From the NCBI GenBank assembly GCA_037349105.1, contig JAYJMM010000021.1, forward strand, positions 62,001 through 126,000: a stretch of 64,000 bases of DNA. Direction: 5' to 3'. Below the pieces are notes generated by a model. That model was not told the origin of the DNA. It saw only the letters and a program-made list of their open reading frames with translations, and ran no database searches. The position numbers and the translations under genes are program-made. Below are positions 18,480 to 30,189 of the stretch, one piece after another. This DNA is from Limnomonas spitsbergensis. Its lineage: Eukaryota > Chlorophyta > Chlorophyceae > Chlamydomonadales. The stretch's first letter is position 1; every line of letters begins with the position of its first letter.

Positions 18480-21131
18480 CTATGGCGGGTCAGTGAGAAC
18501 AGGGGGAGATGCTGGACGGCAGGCGGGTGGACTGTTTTCAAGGAAACGTCGAAGTCGATGAATGGAATAGGCAGAATGGACAGTGTGAACTGCTTGTTGT
18601 TTGAGCAGTGGGGGGACGTTGAAGGGTGTGATACCAAGGACTGGAAAGAGGTGCATGATATCTTTATAGAAAATGCCAGAGCAACCAATGATGACGAGGT
18701 GAACATAGGGGTAGAGGATGTCTGTAGCAGGGGGGGGTAACGGATATTTAAGAGGGTGGGGGGCAGGAGTGTGGAGAGGGTCTATAACAGGTGTAGTGAG
18801 GGTCCATCCTGCGGCACGAAGCAAATGTACCAACTGTGCATGTTGTGTGGATTTGTGGGAAAGGCAGAATTGTAGATTGGAGGTAAACCCGAGCTCAATA
18901 ATATGGATGGTACAACGGTGTTGGAGGTCAAGAAGGAAGGCAGGGTCGGCAAGCCGGGCGGGAGGATAACTGTGGAGATTGGCAATGGTAAGGCCTTCAA
19001 TTAAGAGGAGATCAGGACGAAGGCGGCAGAGTGTGGCAGGGGGGACAGCGGGAAGCATCCATTGCGGGAACCGGGTGTCATAGACGCCTGGTGGGAGGGA
19101 TGTAGCGGGTGTGGCATCCATAATTGTGAACATTCCACTCTTTGTGCCTCTGTGGAGGGAACGTTGGATGAGGCAGAGGGCCTTGTTGTGTCGGGAGATA
19201 TAAGAGGCCTGCATACGGGGATGCCTGCATCTTCCAAACATGTGTCCCTGTGTGTCAGAAGTAGCGTCAGGTGGGCCAGTATGTAGGAGGTGGTGTACAT
19301 ATGGGGCAAAGGCCATCGGTAAACAAGCGCACTGTTGTTTTGTAGGGAATACGGAAGAGAAGTGCCCGTTTAGCTGTCCATAAGAGGTTGGCTCGCATAC
19401 GGAGGATGCAGCGCTTAAGAGAAAAGTGGCAAGCAGAAGACTGCCACATGTGATTGTTATACAGGGGTAAAGAGTGGGCATTTTCTTCGATTATGCGGGT
19501 ATTTGTAGCACAAGATATGGTGGTATCATTGTCCGTAACGTGAGGGCAAGAAGATTGAAGGTGTGCCTTGATAGAGGAGGTGAGGTCAGAAGTGAACAAA
19601 GGGGTGTCGTTTGTATATTTGAGTATCGTCTTGGGTAGGCAAGGCCAAGCTGGGAGGGAAGCCATGTACTGGTTGTTGATATGGGAAAGGTTAAATGTAC
19701 ATGTGCTGGGTGCGTCCAAGGCTCGTGTTGCCCCAATGTCAGCAAGTTCATTGCCGATAATACCAATATGTGATTTCACCTTCTGGATGAGCGTTGGTAG
19801 GCCTATGTTTGCCCGTGAAAGGAGTAGGCGGCGGATGGCCAGGAGGAGCGGTGCATGCTTGTCCTCAAGGAGATCATGTGGGTAAAAGACAGCTGTCTGT
19901 ATGAGGTACATGCTGCAAAGACTGTCAGTGAAAATAGTAAGGGAAGGGGCAATGGTCAAGGCGGGGCCAGAAGGTGTATGGGCATGATCGAGGGCTGCAT
20001 GAATGCCACCAAGTTCAGCCCTGGTGATAGTGTTCGTTTCACATTTTCCAGTAGGGTTGACTGTATGGGTGGAGCCATCGACAGTGAAGTAAAAGGCAGC
20101 CCCTATCAAGTTGTCGCCGGCGTCATCCTGTATACAAGCTCCGTCTGTGTAGTATGCCGGAAGCAACGGCCAAGCAAGTGGATAGGTAGGGGGGTAGAGA
20201 GATCGGAGTTCATCGAAAAGGATTAAGGGGGAAAGTGAGTAGGGCAAGTGGGCGAGGGGTAGGCGGGGTAGTTTGTGTGTGTAATTGGGAGGCTACAGAG
20301 AATCCAGCGGGGTGTTGCCATTTGGCATGCGAACCGGGAAGTTGGGATTGGCGCTGGGTGGGTGGATGTGGACGGTGGGCAGGTGTGGTGCCAGGTGGGT
20401 GTCCATGTCCAGATAGTGTGTGCACAGTTGAATCGACTGGAGCAGTGGGAGGTGGGTCAGGGTAGAAGCGAGCGAGCCCCTCTGTGTTACCAATGACAAG
20501 AAGTTGTAGTGGCCATTTGGGAGTGCCGTATGTTGGTTGGGTGGCTGTGTAGATGTGTGCCATGTGGTCCGGGGCTGAAAAGCGAAAGTTCGGGTCGGTA
20601 TGAAGAGTGAGAACATGAACCATATTGGCATGGGAAGTCCAATTCATGAAAGACTAGTTCTTCCAAACTGAGGCCAGGATAACAGTGCATGTGGGTACCG
20701 TGGTCATGCTGGCGGATGAGACGGCCCAACGGATTGCTTTTGTGATTGTTTTTATCTTGAAGTCTGGATGAACGAACGAGCTGCCGGTCCAAGGTGTGGA
20801 GTACGCATTATGGAGAGCCCCCAAAAGACAATCGTGATGGTGGGTGGTATAGTATGTGCGTGCATGGTAGGAGACGTCGAGAAGTGAAGCAAAACGGTGG
20901 AGATGGGTGGACATGTTATCTGAGAGCACTTGCATCATGGGTTCCGGGAGACACCAAGTCGTGTTAGGCGCGGTTCCTGTTTTGTGCTTGGTATGAACGG
21001 GGTATCGGACAAGAAGGGAAGCAAGATCTTGCTCGAAGGAACCCTCAGAGTGGGCGAGGTGTAGGGCAGGAAGGGTAAGTTTCGTATGATCATAGCATGG
21101 CATGGCCTGATTGGCCGGGAGTGACAGTGTT
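18480..21131 (-). mobile_element. Decayed non-LTR retroelement with RNase H domain
   Basis: Read on the minus strand, coding segments follow each other: 21103-20654, 20647-20210, 20247-19267 and 19481-18480. An in-frame TAG separates the first two, and frameshifts separate the others. Segment three is a type I RNase H: YTDGA, then TRAELGGIHAALDHA, IFTDS and KVKSHIGIIGNELADIGA supply the D-E-D-D active-site set. After the second frameshift comes a C-terminal zinc-finger-like region (CPIC ... HMFGRCRHP) and the YISRHNKAL motif common at the ends of such elements. The first segment (FASLLDVSYHARTYY, LLGALHNAYSTPWTGSSFVHP) looks like a separate enzyme-like domain. The reverse transcriptase itself is missing. 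Non-functional copy. Confidence 0.75.
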
Positions 21132-21613
21132 CATGGGCTGTGTTTGTCTACGAGCATTTTTGTACCAGCTTCTTCGTACAAGTCGCTAGACAATCATGAA
21201 GGTGATTAATTTGAGAGTTTAAGAGACAGGGGCATCACCTGCACGGTCATGGCACGAGGAAAGAAAGAGAGAAGGAAAACGTCGGAGGGTGGTTTGAAAC
21301 AGGGTTTGGATCACACTTTGACAATCATACAGGCACTTTCGAACGTGGCCTTGGCACTTCCGAACCCTTATTTCAACTCCAGCTGGCACTTCCGAAGTTT
21401 GTATTTAAGTGCCTTTCCTGACTCCCCAGTCGGCCCTCCCTTGAGTACGGATCGGTGGTACGGATAGGTTCGAGGGGGGGTCACCAGTTGGGATCCACCG
21501 GTTGGGATCGGTGCTTGGATGGGATCGCAAGACAGGCCCTGGACCCAGATGTCTGCAGGGTGCTTCTGCTGTAATATTGCATACGTCTTTCTTATCATTC
21601 CCCGTCTGGAAAG
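21132..21613. other. Upstream region of the P450 gene
   Basis: Non-coding stretch between the retroelement and the P450 start. It contains a small duplication (GGCACTTTCGAACGTGGCC / GGCACTTCCGAACCC / GGCACTTCCGAAGTTTG at 21331-21405) and GTATTTAAGTG at about 21400 that might serve as a weak TATA element. Promoter role is inferred from position. Confidence 0.35.
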
Positions 21614-24600
21614 ATGGAACCCATCGTGATGGCCCTCGTCGCCAGCGTGGTTTTTGTCGCAATCATGGCCCGTATCTTACTTGCTACGTCTGGGCCACCA
21701 AAAGGGCTCCTATCCTTGTCCTCTCTTCCAAAACCGAAAGAGGGAAACTGGCTTTTGGGTCAGCTGCTGTCAGTTCTGACACCACGCATGCACGATCAGA
21801 TGCTTTATTGGGCGAATGAGCTCGGTCCCCTGTACACATTTCGAATCGCTAATAAAAAAGTGCTGGCCGTGTCCGATCTGGCCATTTTCCAGCAGATCAC
21901 GGGGAGTGGAGAAGATGCGCTCCCGAAAGCTGTGAGTTCTCGTGAGTCACGTGCATGGGAGCGTTCAAATTTGATCAAACCAAGGCTGAGCGTTTTGGCT
22001 GGTCGTCAGGATTCAGTGCTTGGCAGCAGTTCATCCAATCAGATATTGATAGTGCCAGGATGAGTGCTGACACTCCAATTACTTCAGGGAGTAGAGTTTA
22101 TCCTCTCTGCCGATGCTTTTCTTTTAGTGTGCGCAATAACAGAAGGGGCCGCCATAATTGAAGGGGCCGCCGGGTTGTCATCACTGAGCCGTTCGAGGAC
22201 TAAACCTTAATCTGACAATGCCAGGTTGCCGAAGCAGCAGAGCTTCCTCTGTAATGACGCTTAAACTGGCTAAAGATATTTCCCCTAATGCAAATCAGGC
22301 ATTTGCGTACGAGCCAGCCCTGGATCTTGGGCTTGGTGTGGATGGTATATTCACCTTCACTGACTTTCACAACGCGGAGTGGAGGACTGTACGTAAGGGC
22401 CTTGCACCTGCATTCTCCATGGAAAATGTTCGGAAGATCCTTCCTGTGGCCAGGTGAGGATCAGGGACCCTCGGGGCCCTTTCTCTTCATGAAATGGAAT
22501 ATTCTTGCTAGGGCCTGGTAAGGCCCCCCTATTGGTTGCTGTTACTGTATTGGTAGTTACCGGTATGGCAGGTAACATGATCTGCCATGCCTTTTTCACA
22601 TGCAGCGCTGAAGCTCGAGATATGGTTGCCAAGTGGTCACGAGTTGCTGCTGTGGAGACTGAAGGAAAAGGCGGATCAGCTGTTTCCAATGCTGGCACCG
22701 TTTTTGTCGGGGATGATCTGCCATTCATGACGCTGAACATCTTTTTAAAAGGAGGTGCGAGGGGCGCGTTGTTAGCTGGTGATGAAGCCAAGGTCTTTCC
22801 TACATTTCTATTGCTATTAAAAACTCTGATTGGACATGCTTGTTTGCTTTAATCAGCCATTGGTGGCACACAATTACCCCCTCGGCTGGCATATGTTTAT
22901 TCTGTAATGAAAACCTCAGTCAAGCAGTAGACATCATACGATACTTCAAAAAACATGTACATGTCTCATGCCTTTTTTCTGCTGGACCCTGCTGGTACGC
23001 AGCTATGAATCTGCACCTTTCTCTCGCTGAGACGAATCACTTCCTGGAGGTATGTGATCTGGATTATGTTCAGCCGACCTTCCATTTTGTCCTGATGTCC
23101 TGACCACGCACTTTCTTGATTCTGCAACTTGATTAAGCTGCTGCCTCGTGAATGTCTACAGGAGCACCATGTGTGGCCTCCCTAGGAAGCTGCGAGTTCC
23201 CAACCTGTGAATATGCTCATGACTTCTTTCGCTTCTTTCCTCCCTCTTGTCTTCCAGCATCTGGACGCCTGTCTGAACGAATTGACCCTGAGGATTACCA
23301 ATCCGCTGAGGCAGCCGGTCTTTAATTACCTTCCATTTCTGCCCTGGAGTCGCAATCTGAAAGGCCACTTCCAGGTCATCAGGAATATGTGGATGTACTG
23401 TCATAAACACATCAGGCGAGTGGCAGTGCTACTGGAATACCTTGTGATGGGAGTCAAAAAAAACTTCCGACAACAAACGCATCATTCGCACAAGCAAGGC
23501 CCTCTATACGAGGATGATACGTGACTTGGTGCGATATGTGGGAAGCTGGCCTAGAATATAAGAAATTGAAGTGACAGCAAACAATTTGTACTTCGTTAGG
23601 TTGCATTTTGGCACATTCTGCAGTTTGGTTCCCACTTGGGCTCAAAATGGTTTATCAATGTGTGTGCCGATTGCCGTCGTGATCAAATAATTAAATAATT
23701 CACATTTCCTACCATATGCACCAATTTGCATTATGTAGTTGACCATTTGCTGCTTTCAGTAGGTTACCGATTTCAATATTTTTGCTACCATAATTCCTAC
23801 CAATTATGAGCAGCCCGTTGCACCAATCTGGGCTGGTTGGGCTGTCCTGTGCTGGCTTGTCTGTCCTGTGCTGGCTAGCTGGGCTGTCCTGTGTTGGCTG
23901 GGCTAGCCAGCGCTGGTCTGGCAGTGCCAATTGGTCCCATAGCTCCTCTTGGATGCTGTCATATGCACATTAAGGCTATCTGAAAGGCCGCTTCCAAGCC
24001 ATATGGAACGTTTGGACGTACCATCATGTGCACATCAGGGGATTGGGGTCTGATATGTTGCTGCTGCATGAGCCTGTAAGGAGTTTATTAGTCATCCACG
24101 CACTTGGAATGAGGCCTACAGCAGCAAGAGAGTTGTCCAAGGCTCCATTCAACATGCTATTAAGTTTGCTTTGGTATTCATTTCATTATGTAATTGGCGC
24201 TGACGTGCTACACCTCTGGCAGACGCTTATCAATGTCTGGTCTTGTAATCATTTATAATGCGCAATTCGTTTGAAACGTAATGAGGAACAGGTATTTTAA
24301 TACTTTCTGATACATGATTTGTTTATAACGTTTTTGACATCTGGCATTGAAATCGTTTCTCAAATGTGATTTGTTTGCAGCTAAAGCTATTATGTTATGT
24401 TTGGTGGGGGCCCTGCTTGTGTGCAATTCGCATTCACACCTCCCGCCCCCTAAGAAAGTCCTTCGAGAACCAGCGCTCTAGGGCTTGACCTCTTGACGGT
24501 CGGCCTATCAACTTCTAGCAATATAGTTAACCAATTAAGTGGTATTGTCCCGTCAAACTAATTTCAGGTTGGTCATCGTTTGATGACTCCTTTCTTTTGA

Positions 24601-26510
24601 GTATACACTATCTCCTGGCCTTTGTTTTACTTCAAATGCACTCCCCTGTTCATATCGGCACAACAGCTAGGCACTAAGAGAACTACATTTTGATGCACGG
24701 GCTAGTCATTGAGATGGCTTGGGGAGTGTACCTACGTGTGTCTAATTCAACGCTGCCTAGGATGGCATGTCTTCATTAGGATGACATGTTCTGGCAATTG
24801 TCTCATTTGCCCGTGCCTACACCTTTCAGTTGGATAGTTCACACCTGTCACACTGTTTCAGGTCTAATGCTCCCTATGAAGACACGGACACGGGGATCTG
24901 TGCCTGCTTCTGGCGCTTGGAGAAAGACCATAGCTTGACAGACTTGCAGATCGGTGGCAACATCTCGGCCATTGTTGTTGGAGGTATGGAGGCCAATATG
25001 TGGTCAGGATTCCGAGCAGATCACGGACAAATTCTGTTAAGTTCTTGGCATCAGTCCTCTCCTTTGAAATCGCACAGCCCCTACTGCTGAACCGGCAGGC
25101 ACAGCAGATGGAGAAAGGGCACCCTGTGTGCCCTGCCCAGCTATGGTCTTGGTCTACAGGTTGTCAAGTCTCATGCATCAGCTCTTCATGGGCCTCCCTT
25201 TTTTCCTCCTCATTTTCTGCCCGCCAGGTTTCGAGACCAATGCCGGCACCATAGCGTGGGCTCTCTACGACATTGCCTCTCACCCGTCAGTCCAGAAGAC
25301 GTTGTCAGAGGAGCTGCGGGCCGCAGGTCTGCTGCATGACGAGGGTGGCAAGGCAAGGGACGTCAAGTGGGAGGACCTGTGGGTTCTGCCATACTTCTCA
25401 GCTGTTCTCAAGGAGTCTATGCGGCTGCATACAGTGGCAGCCAGCTCAAGCGCCATCAGGTATTTCTTCCCTTGGCTTCTGTCCTCCCTGTCCCCCTGTC
25501 CAAGTTCATCAACTTCTGAAGTTTTTGTGAATGGAAACGAAATGCTTGTTCGCTGCATGTTTGGGACCTTGGGTGCTGAAGTCCAGGCTCGGATTTTCAA
25601 TGTTTACCCGCGTAGTGGTTGATAGCTGTGAGGCGTCTCTGATGTCCTGTACATGTACATCAGTAGTTCAGCACATGTAACTGAGTTGATGGCTCATACG
25701 CATCGTCATGCCATCAGGCAATTGTGTGTTTAGTAGTTCCCTCTCTCTACTCATTTATATGAATGCATTATATATACGGATATACATGGTCAGTTGACTC
25801 CATTCCTTCTCACGGATCCCTGGTCTCTGACCCCTGGTTTCGCAGGGAGGCTGACCGCGATGTTGCGATTGCCGGCTACCATGTCCCCAAGGGTACGGTG
25901 GTGTGGGCCTCTTTGACGAGCCTGCATACCAGCGTTCACAACTACGAGGACCCTCTGGCTTTCAAGCCGGAGCGGTGGCTGCAGCCAAGCGGGAGCACTG
26001 CCGCCGCTGCTTTCATACCCTTCAGCAATGGGCCGCGTAACTGCATCGGTCAGGTGGGTTAACCCAACAACATCGGTCAGGTGGGGTTGCGTGATTGCAT
26101 GGGTCAGGTGAGTTTAAGTAACTGCATTCGTCAGGTGGGTATGTGTACTTGCATCCGTCAGGTGGGTGTGCCCAAATTGGAAACTGCTAGTGCTTGATAT
26201 GATGAATTACAGTAGAGACGCAGTAGAGCTGAGGTCATGTTGTACGTAATTGGCTACAATTTGCTGGCAGGTATGCAACTATTGCGAACTCAAACGATGC
26301 GGAGTAACACTCCTAGCGCCCTCTGCCCTTTTTCAGAATCTCGCTAATGTGGTTGTGAGGAGTGTGCTCCTGGAGCTGGTGTCGGCCTTGTGGTTCGACG
26401 TGCCGTCCTGCATGGGATCACTGGAAGAGGTGCACAAGCGCCAGGTGGTCGGGCTCACACTGAAGTTGGACGGAGGCATGAGGCTGCAGGCGAGGCCACA
26501 CCGTCACTGA
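21614..26510 (+). CDS. Cytochrome P450 monooxygenase, 9 exons
   Basis: Exons 21614-21931, 22299-22453, 22606-22754, 23003-23049, 23258-23520, 24862-24983, 25228-25459, 25846-26053 and 26337-26510 join in phase to 555 residues. P450s insert one oxygen atom into a substrate using haem and a reductase partner; the substrate here is unknown. The N-terminus is a membrane anchor (VMALVASVVFVAIMARIL), so an ER-type microsomal enzyme is likely. Landmarks: the C-helix region EWRTVRKGLAPAFS, I-helix GGFET (351-355, oxygen activation), K-helix ExxR as KESMR (413-417), FKPERW, and haem loop FSNGPRNCIGQ with Cys about 495. The ends of exons 3 and 5 (22754 and 23520, donor GATAC/GTGACT) were chosen to restore phase and are the weakest points. 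The protein is 40-60 residues longer than usual, partly in the exon 3-5 region. Introns 5 and 8 and the 3' flank contain decayed exon copies. Confidence 0.9.
23975..24040 (+). pseudogene. Decayed copy of part of P450 exon 5
   Basis: CTATCTGAAAGGCCGCTTCC ... TGTGCACATCAGGGGATTGG copies the exon 5 stretch at 23351-23425 (CAATCTGAAAGGCCACTTCC ... AAACACATCAGGCGAGTGG). It lies 620 bp downstream in intron 5. If the exon really ends near 23419 with GCGA/GTGGCA, this copy too would span an exon edge. Confidence 0.75.
26060..26165 (+). repeat. Four repeats of the P450 exon 8 end plus donor
   Basis: The real junction (AACTGCATCGGTCAG/GTGGGTT at 26039-26060, encoding the haem-loop CIGQ) is followed by ACATCGGTCAGGTGGGG, ATTGCATGGGTCAGGTGAGT, ACTGCATTCGTCAGGTGGGT and ACTTGCATCCGTCAGGTGGGT at a period of 20-30 bp. 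Each keeps a CAG/GTGRG donor, so four cryptic donors follow the true one. Confidence 0.88.
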
Positions 26511-26575
26511 ACGTTCTCTAGCTTGGTTTCAATGTTTTTTATTTAGAGAGATGGTTTTGCTTATGCTGGAGATGG

Positions 26576-26614
26576 TGGAGGCGTGAAGCTGCCGGCGAGG
26601 CCACATGGTCACTG
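26576..26614 (+). pseudogene. Copy of the last codons of the P450 gene
   Basis: GGAGGCGTGAAGCTGCCGGC, GAGGCCACATGGTCACTG repeats the gene end at 26472-26510 (GGAGGCATGAGGCTGCAGGC, GAGGCCACACCGTCACTG) 104 bp downstream, in the 3' flank. Confidence 0.75.
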
Positions 26615-27235
26615 CGGTAGTGTGAAGTATTAACCTATTTCAGAGCATACATCGGCTTGATGTTATGAGCAAGACCACACCAGCGCTGAATGACTCAAGA
26701 TTGGTATGGGCCACGAGCAGAGGCGGTAGACGGAACGCCATTCATAGACTTGAGGGATATCCTCCATCATCCTTGTCTATTGATCTATCTACCGTTATAT
26801 GTTGATTTTGTTTTGTTATGTTCCTGCTTCAGAACATAGATCATCTGTCCACCAGCCTCTCATGGGTAAAGCAATGGCACCTGGTTTGTAAATTTGTTGG
26901 GGTTCGGTATCCTGATCCTCTACTCTTGCTACGAGATTTTGTAGGCGGTGATGTATAACAATCACAGCCTAGAAACTCCTAGGCTGTGATCGTGATACAT
27001 TCTTACTTTGTGTGGTCCTAAATTGCAATCGCACACTGCATCTTGGACCCGTGTTTGCATTGAGGCATGCATTGTTGCTGGCGTGAGGGTTGATATTCTT
27101 CCTTGCTGAAGCTTCACTGAAGTGACAACCGCCATGGACGTCATTTGGCAAAATAAAGCTGTAGGTGAGACACCGTATGTCTAATTGTACACGCCAAGCA
27201 CAATCTGTGTTCTCCTCAGTGTGGGCAGCGCAATC
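26615..27235. other. Gene-free stretch with one hairpin
   Basis: No exon recognised. It contains a perfect 12-bp hairpin at 26961-26990 (arms ATCACAGCCTAG / CTAGGCTGTGAT, loop AAACTC). Confidence 0.55.
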
Positions 27236-27510
27236 CCCGATGGTAGGAGCCTTTTTGAGCAGGGCCCAGAGGTGTAACATCAGTAAGAGTCCCTGCTGTG
27301 TGGAGCGCTATTCGTTGAGGGTGTAAAAAGCTACAATGCAGCTTCACCATAACCTATCGCCGTTTGGGCCTGGTGCAGCAAGCCCTATTTTTGGGGTTGT
27401 TGCTGACTTTGGGGGTTACCAGCATGTCAAGGTTTGGTCCCCATATTAGCCGCTGCTCTGTGGTGGCCGCCCAGCGGCTTAGGCAAGGTGGCTTGGTGCA
27501 CACTGCAATA
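27236..27510 (+). mobile_element. Retrotransposon 3'-end fragment, then repeat A
   Basis: 27236-27284 is a short sense copy of the retrotransposon 3' end (GGAGCCTTTTTGAGCAGGGC, CCAGAGGTGTAACATCAG). 27330-27510 is a good sense copy of repeat A: CCTGGTGCAGCAAGCCC, AAGGTTTGGTCCCCATATTA, GTGGTGGCCGCCCAGCGGC and TGGCTTGGTGCACACTGCA. Confidence 0.6.
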
Positions 27511-27954
27511 CTGGTGCATATCATGTTGAGCGGGGGCACGGGGGGGACAACAGGGGCAGAAGAGGAGGGCTGCAGTAAAACTTGTTTTGAGGTCTTGACT
27601 CCCATATGGATTCAAAATTTTACTGGCGACATGGAATGCTTGTCCAGGAAATTCAACCTGAAGAGGCTGATTATTTTGAGTGACGTATAACCATGCGATC
27701 AAATCGGAATGCTTTGAAAAGTGAAGGTGGGTTTTTTAGGTCGTTACGGTATACACTCTTGTGTACCTTGTCAATTTTGTTGGCGGTGTTCAACCGAACT
27801 CTTTTGCACCCGCGTCACGCTTTATGACTGGGGCATATTTGCATTATAAGGTTCATTACCATGCTATGCAAGGTGGTTGTGTGTTGATTGCTTGCCCACT
27901 GCCCAGGGTGGTCACTGTTTTTTTCTCGCTGTTCCTGACCTAGCCTTTTTAATG

Positions 27955-28655
27955 CCTGTACCGGTTTACGGGCACAAGTCTTATGCATCAAATGTGATGC
28001 TCTGCTTGACTGCAAAAACTACCTGAGTGACTGAAAGGAACGAGTAGGGATAGGGCTATGGATTTCAGTTAGGTTACTCTGGGAAACTGGTTCGCAACCG
28101 CCTACTTTGCTTTAGCCGCAATCTCGTTGTCCATGTCAGTTGTCAGGGTTCCTTGCATGCTTCAGTTTCCCGTCAATGAAGTGCAACGGCCTCATTCCTG
28201 GCAGCGATGAGTCAATGACGTTACACCACTGGGCCATGCTGCAAAGCTCGGCCGCGTCGGCGTCCAACAGCAAGGTTGGAAACTAAAGAGAGAGAGGAAA
28301 GAGACCCCCTCAAAAAACAAGACAGAAGTCCTAATCCAACTACCGGAAGCTAAAGACGTCTGGGGCAGCGATGAGTGCTGTGCGCCGAATTAAGGGTGTC
28401 CAGAAACACCACGACTGTAGCAGGCGTCTGTGGTGCCAGTGCCCTTTCTCTCATTGCCACTGAAAGAAATGGCATACACAATCACAGGCAGAGAAATGAC
28501 AGGTTCAGAGTCTTGTTGATTTTTAGTTATACGTCGGCACTTTCGGCTGTCCTGACTGAGGCTGAGGACCTGTTAAGTTTGTGAAGTTTTACAGTCCATC
28601 AGAGCATCACATTTGATGCATGGGGCGTATGCCCGTAAACCGTACCTGCTCAAGT
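27955..28655. repeat. Inverted pair of repeat D
   Basis: 27955-28020 (GCCTGTACCGGTTTACGGGC ... ATGCATCAAATGTGATGCTC) and 28590-28655 (GAGCATCACATTTGATGCAT ... GCCCGTAAACCGTACC) are inverted copies of a ~65-bp unit about 570 bp apart. A third, weaker copy is at 43190-43255. The arms could be the ends of a small element, but the interval holds unrelated retrotransposon sequence. Confidence 0.6.
28209..28345 (-). mobile_element. Retrotransposon 3'-end copy
   Basis: Antisense copy: GTCAATGACGTTACACCACT, GGGCCATGCTGC, CTCGGCCGCGTCGGCGTCC, then an A/G-rich stretch. Confidence 0.65.
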
Positions 28656-28911
28656 CTGGTCCGCTGCAGTATTCTGTATGCAATCTGGCTGCTGTGTGCA
28701 CAGAAACAATTATGGCACCCAGCTCGAAATGAAGGTGCCACGATGGAGGTTGCAATGACAATTTTCTGATAAGGCGGCATGTGCCATGCACAGCTTGTGG
28801 ACAAAGCAGGACTGTTAGAGGCTGGCTAGAGGCACACTGGAAGAATCTATGCACAAGCTTGCTGATTACTGACGCTCAACGGCTCAAGATCATGTGACCA
28901 TCGTAACGGAC

Positions 28912-29460
28912 CATGTCAATGACATAACACCTCTGGGCCCTGCTGAAAAAGGCTCGGCCGCGTGGGTGCCAACTTTCCCTCTACTAAGGTATGAGGGAAA
29001 GAAGGAGAAAAACACGAAGGAAAGAAATACCCCCCCCAAAAGGAAAAGGCAGCCCGAAGTACTCTTGCCCCTCAAAAGCCTATTCCCCAAGAAGGCGAAG
29101 AAAAGCAACAAAACTAGGCCTCAACAAAGCGTACGACGTCCTCAACATAAGTTAGATCCTCCCATCCAAGCCTGACCCGGTACAACTGTTGAAAGTCTGT
29201 GGCGCCCTCAGGGGGGCCTGCCCAAAACCTCTCCCTAAGCCTCTCCTTCACGCAAGGGCACTGGAAGCAGACATGCAGCGCATCCTCCACATGCTCGCCA
29301 TCTCCCCTTGCCCAACACCGTTTTCAGCACCGTCCGTCACGCTGCTGACCGCTGCGCCGTCCTCGAGTGTCAGCCGTGCTGACGGCGCTGAGCCGCAGCC
29401 TTAACTTCCTGCGCAGGCAAGCACACTCCCTTCGACTAGTGCGGCCCCTGCGACGGACCA
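28912..29460 (-). mobile_element. Retrotransposon 3' end with RT C-terminal coding
   Basis: The fixed 3' end (GTCAATGACATAACACCTCT) is followed by GGCTCGGCCGCGTGGGTGCC and the A/G-rich UTR. Then about 29180-29440 (minus strand) encodes the end of a reverse-transcriptase polyprotein: LRLRLSAVSTADTRGRRSGQ..., then RCWARGDGEHVEDALHVCFQC, as in the copies at 38110 and 50189. A stop within this segment makes it defective. Confidence 0.7.
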
Positions 29461-29732
29461 TGTGTTGCATGACTATGATTTCGCAAGAGGCCCCCACATA
29501 GGAAATAATGCATAATGTTGTGCACATCAGGCACAATTTATTTCCCCTCTCATGATGAACATTCTCTACAGATAGTGACTGCTCGAGTTGAGGAAATGCA
29601 CTATGTCAATGAAGCTAAACCTAAAGGCCCAAGAGGGCATTTGAGTACTCAAAAGGCTCAGCTGGACTGCAGAAACAGGTAGTAGATAGACATGGTCACA
29701 ACAGCTGCCGTCATTCACAGATAGGCAAATGC

Positions 29733-29950
29733 GCACAAGTTAATGACGTTCCACCTCTGGGCCATGCTGAAATGAAGCTTGGCCACATCGGCAAACAAAA
29801 AGTCAGCTAGGAAAGTCAAGGGAGAAGGCACAAGAGGAAAGAACGGATAGAAAGTGCACCCACCAAACAACAGGAACAAGGTCGGGCAAACCGTATCCCC
29901 TGCCCTGAAGAGATTAGCCTTCAAAAAGCTCAACGACAAGTAACACCTTA
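29733..29950 (-). mobile_element. Retrotransposon 3'-end copy
   Basis: Antisense copy: GTTAATGACGTTCCACCTCT, GGGCCATGCTG, diverged GGCCACATCGGC, then an A/G-rich stretch with CACCCACCAAACAACAGG. Confidence 0.55.
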
Positions 29951-30189
29951 CCTGCACAGCCCACGCAACACCATCACACACACTTTATTCAGCCAACATA
30001 CGGTAGGCATTCTACGATTGGATTTCAAGTCTCTACAAACCTTATTTCACACTTTCGTGAGTCTCTACAAACGACGTATTACCACCAGGCCCTTCATGGT
30101 TATTCAGGGACGTAATAAAAACGTATTGTCAAGGTGTTGCGAGCTCTCCATTCATAATCTGCTCGGCTATCTCGATTACCGCCTCTAGC

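Noticed and set aside
18408..20465. Several plus-strand frames across the retroelement
   Set aside because: They are antisense to the RNase H and zinc-finger coding on the minus strand and show no motifs of their own.
22505..22852. 115-codon frame covering P450 exon 3 and beyond
   Set aside because: Only 22606-22754 fits the P450 phase; the remainder is intron read-through.
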